Source: Streptomyces sp. Root1304
Lineage (GTDB): Bacteria; Actinomycetota; Actinomycetes; Streptomycetales; Streptomycetaceae
Assembly: GCF_001426405.1 (NCBI RefSeq)
Contig: NZ_LMEP01000012.1
Span: 437,921-501,920, forward strand
DNA: 64,000 nucleotides
Direction: 5' to 3'
Shown here: positions 25,643-35,339 of the stretch, in pieces
Numbering within the stretch: position 1 is the stretch's first letter
Layout of the letters: each line of letters starts with the position of its first letter
The notes under the pieces: generated by a model
Told to the model about the DNA's origin: nothing
Databases searched by the model: none
The model's input: only the letters and a program-made list of their open reading frames with translations
Program-made: the position numbers and the translations under genes

Positions 25643-25688
25643 AGTCGGCGACCCTACCCGGCAGGTCAGGAGGGTCCGGAGAATCGAT

Positions 25689-25718
25689 TTGGAGATCTGC
25701 CGGGGAGCCGGTTAATGT
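25689..25718 (+). promoter_or_regulatory. Promoter of tRNA-Ala copy 2
   Basis: -35 TTGGAG at 25689-25694 and -10 TAATGT at 25713-25718 are 18 bp apart, 47 nt before the tRNA. Confidence 0.6.
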
Positions 25719-25765
25719 TCTGTCTGTCGCCGCGAGGGAAACCGAAACGGAGACGGAAACAGCAA

Positions 25766-25838
25766 GGGGCTATAGCTCAGTTGGTAGAGCGCCTGCATGG
25801 CATGCAGGAGGTCAGGAGTTCAATTCTCCTTAGCTCCA
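25766..25838 (+). tRNA. tRNA-Ala (anticodon GGC), copy 2
   Basis: Identical over all 73 nt to the copy at 21520-21592, 4246 bp upstream. CCA is not encoded. Its own promoter and terminator differ from those of copy 1. Confidence 0.95.
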
Positions 25839-25847
25839 CAGAAAAGA

Positions 25848-25878
25848 AAGCGGGCCACCCGGATCGGGTGGCCCGCTT
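25848..25878 (+). terminator. Terminator of tRNA-Ala copy 2
   Basis: Perfect 13-bp stem: arms 25848-25860 and 25866-25878, loop ggatc, followed by cttcg. Confidence 0.85.
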
Positions 25879-25929
25879 CTTCGTGTGTCCACGCACGGAA
25901 CGCCGGTGCGGCCCGTGTGGGCCCTGCGG

Positions 25930-25935
25930 TACCCT
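25930..25935 (+). promoter_or_regulatory. -10 box TACCCT of the leuS leader transcript
   Basis: TACCCT, 6 nt, then ATG 25942 of the leader peptide. The transcript should therefore begin at or near that ATG. Confidence 0.6.
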
Positions 25936-25941
25936 GGCGCC

Positions 25942-25980
25942 ATGCGTGCCGTACGCCTTCTGCTTACCGAGCCGCGCTGA
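25942..25980 (+). CDS. Leucine leader peptide (MRAVRLLLTEPR)
   Basis: A 12-residue frame ending at TGA 25978-25980, upstream of leuS. Residues 6-8 are three consecutive leucines encoded CTT-CTG-CTT; CTT is rare in this genome. It begins 6 nt after a -10 box, so translation would start on a leaderless mRNA. A terminator with five U residues follows 45 nt after the stop. The arrangement is that of a classical attenuation leader for a leucine-responsive gene. Confidence 0.7.
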   Translation: MRAVRLLLTEPR

Positions 25981-26023
25981 TCAGTCCCGACGGATGACAG
26001 ACATCTGTCGGAGTCGGCGCGGC
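25971..26023 (+). promoter_or_regulatory. Leader RNA structures between leader peptide and terminator
   Basis: GCCGCGC 25971-25977 (end of the leader peptide) can pair perfectly with GCGCGGC 26017-26023, which ends just before the terminator. Inside lies a hairpin GACAG 25996-26000 / CTGTC 26005-26009 with loop ACAT, and CCGAC 25987-25991 can pair with GTCGG 26007-26011 instead. These are mutually exclusive folds whose use could depend on ribosome position. Confidence 0.5.
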
Positions 26024-26024
26024 G

Positions 26025-26049
26025 TCCCCTCCTGTGCGAGGGGATTTTT
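26025..26049 (+). terminator. Attenuator terminator upstream of leuS
   Basis: TCCCCTC 26025-26031 pairs with GAGGGGA 26038-26044 (loop ctgtgc) and is followed directly by TTTTT 26045-26049. A U-tract is unusual in this GC-rich genome. It lies 56 bp before the leuS start, inside the leuS transcript. Confidence 0.8.
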
Positions 26050-26105
26050 CATTTCACGGCAGTCCGTGGCAGTGGGCAGAGACGATCGATGGAGCTTCAA
26101 GGACC

Positions 26106-29000
<2,895 letters not shown>

Positions 29001-29020
29001 CGGACATAGGGGTTTCCCCT

Positions 29021-29063
29021 ACGGGCAGGTTGGGGGTTCCGATGGAACCCTCGGCCTGCCCGT
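29021..29063 (+). terminator. Terminator after leuS
   Basis: Long inverted repeat, arms 29021-29040 and 29044-29062 with a 2-nt bulge and loop gat, followed by ttccgttt. Confidence 0.85.
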
Positions 29064-29121
29064 TCCGTTTACCGTGGAGGGACCACATCAGTGGGAACCG
29101 ACGAACGCCGGAGGGGCACCC

Positions 29122-29874
29122 ATGGAAGCCACGGTTATCACGATCATGGCGCTGCTCTTCTTGTCGTTCGTGGCGCTCGGTGTCTTCGTCACCGTGAAGG
29201 CGGTCAAGGCCGCCAAACGCGGGGTCGACCGGACGATCGACCAGGCGCGGCGCACGGTCGAGGACACCACGCTGCGGGCCAAGAGTTTCGGCCAGACCGG
29301 AGTCCCCGGCGAGCTGGCCAGACTCCGGCTCTCGCTGCGCACCTCCATGCGGGCCACGCAGGAGGCGCTCCAGGCGGGTGTCGGCGAGGACGCCTCGCTG
29401 AAGGAGTCGCTGGACCTGTTCCGCCGGCTCAGCGGGCACGGGCTCGAACTGGACGACGACCTCCGGCGCCTGGAGCGGGAACCCGACCGGGCGTGGGTGG
29501 CCGGGCAGCTCCCCGAACTCGCCGCGCGGACCGAGCGGATCACGAGCTCGGCCGACGCGCTGCGGCGCGCCGCCCGGGACCGGGCCCTGAAGTTCGCCGA
29601 GGACGACCTGTCGGCGCTGAGCGACCAGATCGACGTCGAGGCGGGGGCACTGCGCCACTGGACCCGCCCGGAGAGCGCGCCAGGGGCGGCGACGGGCACC
29701 GAGGAATTCGGGTCGGCGCCGTCCGGGCAGGCCGGGCACGCCGGGCCCTCTGGGCAGGCCGGGCCCTCTGGGCGCGCCGGGGCCGGTGGTGAGCGGTCGG
29801 CGATCACGGCGTCCGATCCGCGTCGGGCCGCCTACCCCTGGGAGAAGTCGGCCCGCCCCGAGACCACCACCTGA
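29122..29874 (+). CDS. Membrane-anchored helical protein of unknown function
   Basis: 250 residues. One membrane helix at 6-24 (ITIMALLFLSFVALGVFVTV) is followed by about 150 residues of mostly alpha-helical, heptad-like sequence (RGVDRTIDQARRTVEDTT onwards). A low-complexity Gly/Pro/Ser/Ala stretch (195-225, repeats of GQAGPSG) precedes a conserved-looking end AAYPWEKSARPE. GGAGGGG lies 5 nt before ATG 29122. It may be a structural or signalling membrane protein; no family recognised. Confidence 0.68.
   Translation: MEATVITIMALLFLSFVALGVFVTVKAVKAAKRGVDRTIDQARRTVEDTTLRAKSFGQTGVPGELARLRLSLRTSMRATQEALQAGVGEDASLKESLDLFRRLSGHGLELDDDLRRLEREPDRAWVAGQLPELAARTERITSSADALRRAARDRALKFAEDDLSALSDQIDVEAGALRHWTRPESAPGAATGTEEFGSAPSGQAGHAGPSGQAGPSGRAGAGGERSAITASDPRRAAYPWEKSARPETTT
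29700..29785. repeat. Degenerate short repeats inside gene 29122
   Basis: Units of about 18-21 bp based on tctgggcaggccgggc are repeated three to four times, giving the GQAGPSG repeats. Confidence 0.6.
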
Positions 29875-29975
29875 GGGCGTTCGGGCGGAGGCCCGGAGCC
29901 CCCGGCGGGGTGTCCGGACGGACGCTCGACGTGTCGCCGGTGGGGGCCGGGCTGCCGCGCCGCCGTCTCGGCGGG

Positions 29976-29981
29976 TAACCT
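29976..29981 (+). promoter_or_regulatory. -10 box TAACCT, leaderless degV
   Basis: TAACCT, 7 nt, then ATG 29989. Confidence 0.5.
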
Positions 29982-29988
29982 CCCGCTC

Positions 29989-30834
29989 ATGTCCCGGCAT
30001 GTCGCGATCGTCACCGATTCCACGGCCTACCTGCCACGCCAGACGAGGGAGCGGCACGCGATCACCACGGTCCCGCTGACCGTCGTCATCGGCGACCGCG
30101 CCTTGGAGGAAGGCACCGAGATCTCGGCCAAGGCCCTCGCCGAGGCCCTGCAGAAGAGGCGACCCGTCACCACCTCGCGGCCGAGCCCCGAGGTCTTCGC
30201 CGAGGCCTACCGCGACGCCGCAGAGGCCGGGGCCACGGGTGTCGTCTCGCTCCATCTGTCCGCCGAGGTCTCCGGGACCTATGACGCCGCCGTGCTCGCG
30301 GCGAAGGACGCGCCGCTGCCCGTACGTGTGGTGGACACCCGGATGATGGGGATGGCACTCGGCTTCTGCGCCCTGGAGGCGGCGCGGATCGCGGAGGCCG
30401 GCGGTTCGCTCGACGAAGCCGTCGCGGCCGCCGAGAAACGCGCAGCGGGGACCTCCGCCTACTTCTACGTCGACACCCTGGACTATCTGCGCCGGGGCGG
30501 ACGCATCGGGACCGCGCAGGCGCTGCTCGGCTCCGCGCTCGCGGTGAAACCCCTCCTCGAACTCGACGGCGGACGGATCGAACTGAAGGAGAAGGTGCGT
30601 ACGGCCTCGAAGGCCATCGCGCGCCTGGAGGAGATCGCCGTGGAACGGGCGGGTTCCGGCGATGTCGACATCGCGGTCCATCATCTCTCCGCCCCGGAGC
30701 GGGCCGCGGCGCTCGCGGACCGGCTCAGGGAGCGTGTGCCGGGGATGGCTGAGATCCAGGTCAGCGAGGTGGGAGCGGTCATCGGCGCGCACACGGGACC
30801 CGGGCTGCTCGCGGTCGTCGTCTCACCGCGCTGA
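29989..30834 (+). CDS. DegV family fatty-acid-binding protein
   Basis: 281 residues. DegV/FakB proteins hold a fatty acid, and some hand it to a fatty acid kinase. VAIVTDSTAYLP near 4-15 is the family start, VTTSRPSPEVF near 57-67 the fatty-acid binding TSxPS-type loop, and DTLDYLRRGGRIG near 162-174 a conserved segment. Length is normal. No FakA-like kinase is adjacent in this window. Leaderless start. Confidence 0.9.
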   Translation: MSRHVAIVTDSTAYLPRQTRERHAITTVPLTVVIGDRALEEGTEISAKALAEALQKRRPVTTSRPSPEVFAEAYRDAAEAGATGVVSLHLSAEVSGTYDAAVLAAKDAPLPVRVVDTRMMGMALGFCALEAARIAEAGGSLDEAVAAAEKRAAGTSAYFYVDTLDYLRRGGRIGTAQALLGSALAVKPLLELDGGRIELKEKVRTASKAIARLEEIAVERAGSGDVDIAVHHLSAPERAAALADRLRERVPGMAEIQVSEVGAVIGAHTGPGLLAVVVSPR

Positions 30835-30929
30835 GCCCGTCCATCACTCGGAGGAGTGACGGAGTTCTCCACAGCCGGGCCGCTGTCCACGGAATCCGGT
30901 CGGGTCCCGCACGGGGCTGTTGCGCTACC

Positions 30930-30935
30930 TAGCGT
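30930..30935 (+). promoter_or_regulatory. -10 box TAGCGT, leaderless comEA
   Basis: TAGCGT, 7 nt, then ATG 30943. Confidence 0.5.
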
Positions 30936-30942
30936 CATCCGC

Positions 30943-32073
30943 ATGACTCTTCGTACACGTACGGCATCGACCACCCCGCGCACCCTGGGCACGAGGGGCG
31001 CCCCGACGAGCGGACCCGGCAGGGCGGCGGGTTCCGACGGACGGAGCCGCCCCGGAGCGCGCGGCGCGCCTCCTGGACGGGCCGCGAGTCGGGCCCGGGT
31101 GGGGAGGGCGACCACGGCTGCGGGGGCAGGGGTACGGCGACGGGGCGAGGAGCTGTTTCCGGGGGCGGCGGGAGTGCCTGTGACGGGGGTGCCCGCAGCG
31201 GTGCCTGGGCCGTCGGTGCCTGCGGCGGGTGTGCCTTCGGCGACGGTGTCCGTGGGGGTGGTCGGCGGTCCGGTGGCGCGGGGGGTGCCGGAGGCGCCCG
31301 AGGCCCTGGAGCGCGGGTCGCCGCCCGGGGCCCGGGGGCGGCTGGCGGAGGCTCTGCGTGAGCGGACGCCGGTGTGGGTGCAGACGAGGTGTGGACTCGA
31401 ACCCAGGTCGCTGGCCGCGCTGGTGGTGGTCCTGGTCGTCGCCGCGGGGCTCGCGGGCGGCTACTTCTGGACGGGGCGGCCGGAGCCGGTGCGGGCTCCC
31501 GAGGTCGTGCGGGCCGCGCCCGTCGCGGCGGCGCCCGCGCCGCGGGCCGGGGCAGTAGCGGGAGCGGGAGTGGGGACGGGGACGGGGGCGGAGCCGCGAC
31601 GTGGGCCGGGCGCCGCGTCGGGCGGGGCGTCGGGCGGGGCAAAAGTGATCGTCGATGTGGGTGGGAAGGTGCGCAGGCCGGGAGTGCTGACGCTGCCCGC
31701 GGGCTCCCGGGTGGCGGATGCCCTGCGCGCCGCGGGCGGGACGGAGCCGGGCGCCGATCTCACCGGGGTCAACCGGGCCCGGGTCCTGTTCGACGGGGAG
31801 CAGGTGCTCGTCGGGCTGCCGGGGGTGACGGCGGGCGGTTCCGGTCCTGGTACAGGGAGTGCGGGTGGAGGCGGGCCGGGTGTGCCGTTGAGCCTGAACA
31901 CCGCCACGGCGGAGCAGCTCGACACCCTCCCCGGGGTCGGTCCCGTCCTCGCCCGGCACATCGTCGAGCACCGGACGGAGCACGGCGGCTTCCGGTCGGT
32001 CGGGGAGCTGCGGGAGGTCAACGGAATCGGTGAGCGCAGGTTCGCCGACCTCGAACCCCTGGTCCGGCCGTGA
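30943..32073 (+). CDS. comEA: ComEA-type helix-hairpin-helix DNA-binding membrane protein
   Basis: 376 residues. Residues 1-155 are low-complexity (Arg/Gly/Ala/Pro). One membrane helix lies near 160-180 (AALVVVLVVAAGLAGGYFW). Outside are an SLBB domain (VIVDVGGKVRRPGVLTL near 233) and a pair of helix-hairpin-helix motifs (LNTATAEQLDTLPGVGPVLA near 317 and GELREVNGIGERRFADLE near 355) that bind double-stranded DNA. It is the receptor partner of ComEC, whose GTG start overlaps its stop by 4 bp. The long cytoplasmic N-terminus is unusual compared with Bacillus ComEA. Confidence 0.88.
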   Translation: MTLRTRTASTTPRTLGTRGAPTSGPGRAAGSDGRSRPGARGAPPGRAASRARVGRATTAAGAGVRRRGEELFPGAAGVPVTGVPAAVPGPSVPAAGVPSATVSVGVVGGPVARGVPEAPEALERGSPPGARGRLAEALRERTPVWVQTRCGLEPRSLAALVVVLVVAAGLAGGYFWTGRPEPVRAPEVVRAAPVAAAPAPRAGAVAGAGVGTGTGAEPRRGPGAASGGASGGAKVIVDVGGKVRRPGVLTLPAGSRVADALRAAGGTEPGADLTGVNRARVLFDGEQVLVGLPGVTAGGSGPGTGSAGGGGPGVPLSLNTATAEQLDTLPGVGPVLARHIVEHRTEHGGFRSVGELREVNGIGERRFADLEPLVRP

Positions 32074-34694
32074 AGGGCCGGGAGAGCACGGCCGGCGAGC
32101 GGGAGAGCGGCGAGCCCGGGGCGGAGCGCCGGGCGGCCGGGTGGGAGGAGGGGCCCGCGGATCTGCGGCTGGTGCCGCTCGCGGTGGCGGCGTGGGCGGC
32201 GGCGGCCTGCGCGCTGGGTGCCACCGGGTGGTGGACGTTCCTGGGGGTCGCGGTCTGCCTGGTGGTGGCCGCCGGTCTGCTGGTGCCGGGGGTGGCCCGG
32301 AGGCTCGGTGGCGGGGAGACCCGCCGGGACGCTCCGGAGGGAGAGTCCGGAGCGGCGGCCGGGGGCGCCCGAGCTGTGGTGGCCGGGGGAGTACGTCGGC
32401 GGTCGGGCTCGCCGGGGTGGCTCTTGCGGGCGACCGCGTGTGCCGGAGCCCTGTTGTGCGCCGCCGCGGGAGCCACCTCGGCGGGGCTGCACGCGGCGGA
32501 TCTGCGGCGCGGTCCTGTACCGGTGCTGGCCGGGGAGTCGGCGCGGGTGTGGCTGGAGGTGACGGTGGCCTCCGATCCGAGGGTCACCCGCCCCCGGGTG
32601 CGGGGCAGTGCGACGGTCCCGGTCTCCGTCGTCCTGGACGGGGTGGTCACCCGGGCCGAGCGGTCCGACGGCACGGCCCACCGGACCAGGGCCCCGGTCC
32701 TGCTGATCGTGCCGCCGGGGGAGGGGCAGAAGGAGTGGTTGCGGCTTCTGCCGTCGACCCGTCTGAGGGTCGGTGGCAGGCTCGCGCCGCCGATGCGGCC
32801 CGGCGATCCGTTCGCGGCGGTGCTCAAGGTCGACGGGGCCGGAGGGCCCCGGATCATCGGGCCGCCGAGCGCGCTGCAACGGACGGCGGGGGAGCTGCGC
32901 GCGGGGCTGCGGCGGGCGACCGAGGGGCTCGAACCGGATGCGCGGGCCCTGCTGCCCGGCCTGGTCGTGGGCGACACGTCCAGGATCGAGCCCGAGCTGC
33001 GGGACGCCTTTCAGGCGACGGATCTCACCCATTTGCTTGCCGTTTCAGGGAGCAACCTCTCGATCGTGTTGCTTCTGCTCGTCGGGCGGCCCGGGCGGGC
33101 GCACCTGGTGGAGCGGGGCGGGCTCGCGCCCCGGCTGGGGCTTTCGCTGCGGGGCACCGCACTGGCGGGGGGAGCGCTGACGCTCGCGTTCGTGGTCGTC
33201 TGTCGGCCCGATCCGAGTGTGCTGCGGGCGGCGGCCTGCGGGTTCGTTGTGCTGCTCGCGATCGGGACCGGCCGGCGGAGATCTCTGATTCCGGCGCTGG
33301 CCGCCGCCGTCCTGGCGCTGGTGCTCTACGACCCCTGGTTGGCCCGGAGTTACGGGTTCCTTCTCTCGGTGCTGGCCACCGGTGCCCTGCTCACGGTCGC
33401 CCCGCGGTGGAGCGAGGCGCTGCGGCGGCGTGGGGTGCCCGGCGGGCCGGCGGAGGTCCTCGCGGCCTCCCTGGCGGCGCAGGCGGTCTGCGCCCCGGTC
33501 GTGGTGGTCTTCGCCGCCCGGGTGAGTCTGGTCGCGATTCCGGCGAACCTGTTCGCCGAGCTCGCGGTGGCGCCCGCGACGGTGCTCGGGTTCGCCACGC
33601 TCGCCCTGGCGGCGGTGTGGACGCCTGCGGCGGAGTGGGTCGCTTGGGTGGCGGGGTGGCCCGCCGGCTGGATCGCGTGGGTGGCCCGTACGGGCGCCGC
33701 CCTGCCGGGGGCGGAACTGAGCTGGCCCGGCGGGTGGTGGGGCGGTCTGGCCCTGGCGCTGCTCACGGCCCTGGTGGTGCTCGGGGCGCGCAGGCTGCCG
33801 TACCGGCGGCCGATCGGTGCGCTGGTCGTCGCGGTGCTCCTCCTGGTGGTGGTGCGGCCGGTGCCGCTGACCCGGTGGGCCACCGGGTGGCCGCCACCGG
33901 GCTGGGTGTACGCGATGTGCCAGGTGGGGCAGGGGGACGCGACGGTGTTCGCGGCGGGCGGGGACGCGGCTGTCGTGGTGGACGCGGGGCCGGATCCGGT
34001 GGCGGTGGACCGGTGTCTGCGCGAACTCGGGGTGCGGAGGGTGCCGTTGTTGCTGCTCACTCATTTCCACGCGGACCATGTGGCCGGGCTGCCCGGGGTG
34101 TTGCGCGGGCGGGCGGTGGGGGCGATCCAGACGACGGGGCTGGAAGAGCCGCCGGGCCAGGCGGCGTTCGTCCGGCGGACGGCGGCGGCCGCCCGGGTAC
34201 CGCTGATCCGTGCGGGGCCGGGGGAGCGGCGGCGGACCGGGGCACTGGAATGGCGGGTGCTCTGGCCGGCTGCGGGGGCGGGAGTGGGGGCCGGGGAATC
34301 CGCCGCCGGGCCGAACGACGCCAGTGTGACCCTGCTCGTCCGGGCGGCCGGAGGGCTGTCCCTGCTGCTGCTCGGTGATCTGGAGCCACCGGCGCAGCGG
34401 GCGTTGCTGCGGGCTCATCCGGACCTCGCGCCGGTGGACGTGCTCAAGGTCGCCCATCATGGCTCCGCGCACCAGGATCCGGGGCTGATACGGGCCGTCC
34501 GGCCGAGGCTCGCGTTGGTCTCCTCCGGGCGGGACAACCCGTACGGCCATCCTTCGCCCCGGACTCTGGAGATGTTGCGGAGCGGTGGGGCGCGGGTGCT
34601 GCGGACCGACCGGGACGGGGCGGTCGCTGTGGTGGGGGCGGGGCCGGGCCTCGTGGCGGTCCCGAGGGGCGTCCTTGTAAAGGAGTCTTTCTAA
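32070..34694 (+). CDS. comEC: ComEC/Rec2 DNA-internalisation channel
   Basis: 874 residues. Several membrane helices at the start lead to an OB-like region. The competence domain begins near 300 (ATDLTHLLAVSGSNLSIVLL near 316) with about ten helices. A C-terminal metallo-beta-lactamase domain carries LLTHFHADHVAGLPG near 663 and VAHHGSAHQD near 795. These are the channel and nuclease-like parts that take single-stranded DNA through the membrane. Translationally coupled to comEA (GTGA overlap). Natural competence is not established in Streptomyces, so the role is open. Confidence 0.88.
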   Translation: MKGRESTAGERESGEPGAERRAAGWEEGPADLRLVPLAVAAWAAAACALGATGWWTFLGVAVCLVVAAGLLVPGVARRLGGGETRRDAPEGESGAAAGGARAVVAGGVRRRSGSPGWLLRATACAGALLCAAAGATSAGLHAADLRRGPVPVLAGESARVWLEVTVASDPRVTRPRVRGSATVPVSVVLDGVVTRAERSDGTAHRTRAPVLLIVPPGEGQKEWLRLLPSTRLRVGGRLAPPMRPGDPFAAVLKVDGAGGPRIIGPPSALQRTAGELRAGLRRATEGLEPDARALLPGLVVGDTSRIEPELRDAFQATDLTHLLAVSGSNLSIVLLLLVGRPGRAHLVERGGLAPRLGLSLRGTALAGGALTLAFVVVCRPDPSVLRAAACGFVVLLAIGTGRRRSLIPALAAAVLALVLYDPWLARSYGFLLSVLATGALLTVAPRWSEALRRRGVPGGPAEVLAASLAAQAVCAPVVVVFAARVSLVAIPANLFAELAVAPATVLGFATLALAAVWTPAAEWVAWVAGWPAGWIAWVARTGAALPGAELSWPGGWWGGLALALLTALVVLGARRLPYRRPIGALVVAVLLLVVVRPVPLTRWATGWPPPGWVYAMCQVGQGDATVFAAGGDAAVVVDAGPDPVAVDRCLRELGVRRVPLLLLTHFHADHVAGLPGVLRGRAVGAIQTTGLEEPPGQAAFVRRTAAAARVPLIRAGPGERRRTGALEWRVLWPAAGAGVGAGESAAGPNDASVTLLVRAAGGLSLLLLGDLEPPAQRALLRAHPDLAPVDVLKVAHHGSAHQDPGLIRAVRPRLALVSSGRDNPYGHPSPRTLEMLRSGGARVLRTDRDGAVAVVGAGPGLVAVPRGVLVKESF

Positions 34695-34703
34695 AGATAT
34701 CTT
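34675..34703 (+). promoter_or_regulatory. Near-consensus promoter of the ArsR-type regulator
   Basis: -35 TTGTAA 34675-34680 and -10 TATCTT 34698-34703 are 17 bp apart. The -10 is 6 nt before ATG 34710, so the mRNA is probably leaderless. It overlaps the comEC stop codon. Confidence 0.7.
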
Positions 34704-34704
34704 T
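34679..34704. promoter_or_regulatory. Tandem operators AAAGNNNNCTTT
   Basis: AAAGGAGTCTTT 34679-34690 and the perfect palindrome AAAGATATCTTT 34693-34704 lie 14 bp apart. Together they cover the spacer and -10 of the promoter. They are probably bound by the regulator encoded 6 nt downstream, giving autorepression and control of the transporter gene. Confidence 0.65.
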
Positions 34705-34709
34705 TCATC

Positions 34710-35339
34710 ATGCCGGAGAACAGCGATCCGCGGCCCGAGGCCGAGCAGCCCCGCAGCATTCGACTCACCGACCCGCGCGCACTCCGCGCGTACGCCCATC
34801 CCCTGCGGATGTCCCTGGTGGGGCTGCTCCGCACCAACGGGCCGTTCACCGCCACCCGGGCGGCCGAGCTGACCGGGGAGTCCGTCGCCAGTTGCTCCTA
34901 CCACCTGCGGATACTCGCCAAGTACGGGCTGGTGGAGGAGGCGCCGGGGGGCAAGGGGCGGGAGAAGCCCTGGCGGGCGACGGCCCGGTACACGGAGTGG
35001 CCGGAGTACAGCGAGGACGCGGCGGTGGCGGAAGCGGCCGACGCGCTGGGGGCGGCGGTCGTCGAGCGCTACTTCGAGCGGGTCACCCGGGCCATGGAGC
35101 GCCGGCACCGGTTGCCCAGGGAGTGGCGGGAGGCCGAACAGTTCGGTGACCGCGTGCTCCACCTCACCCCGGAGGAGCTGGCCGGGATCGGGGAGCGCAT
35201 CGACGAGCTGTTCCGGCCCTACGAGACGCGTAGCGCCGATCCGTCCCTCCGGCCGGAGGGTTCGCGGCCCGTCACCGTTCTGCAGATCGCGTACCTGGAC
35301 CAGGACGCCCCCGGAAGTGAAGAGGAGCGAGGGGAATGA
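34710..35339 (+). CDS. ArsR-like winged-helix transcriptional regulator
   Basis: 209 residues. A winged helix at about 20-95 (LRAYAHPLRMSLVGLLR, then FTATRAAELTGESVASCSYH and LRILAKYGLVEEAPG) matches the ArsR/HTH_20 group. The second half is helical with an acidic tail and probably senses or dimerises. No metal-binding CxC motif is visible, so a small-molecule ligand is more likely than metal. It overlaps the MFS gene by ATGA and sits on tandem operators. Confidence 0.87.
   Translation: MPENSDPRPEAEQPRSIRLTDPRALRAYAHPLRMSLVGLLRTNGPFTATRAAELTGESVASCSYHLRILAKYGLVEEAPGGKGREKPWRATARYTEWPEYSEDAAVAEAADALGAAVVERYFERVTRAMERRHRLPREWREAEQFGDRVLHLTPEELAGIGERIDELFRPYETRSADPSLRPEGSRPVTVLQIAYLDQDAPGSEEERGE

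Noticed and set aside
25921..26105. T-box riboswitch upstream of leuS
   Set aside because: No T-box sequence (TGGNACCGCG-like) or specifier loop; the leader peptide plus terminator explains the region better.
29700..29785. Intergenic repeat element
   Set aside because: The repeats are inside the coding frame of gene 29122 and encode low-complexity Gly/Pro/Ser sequence.
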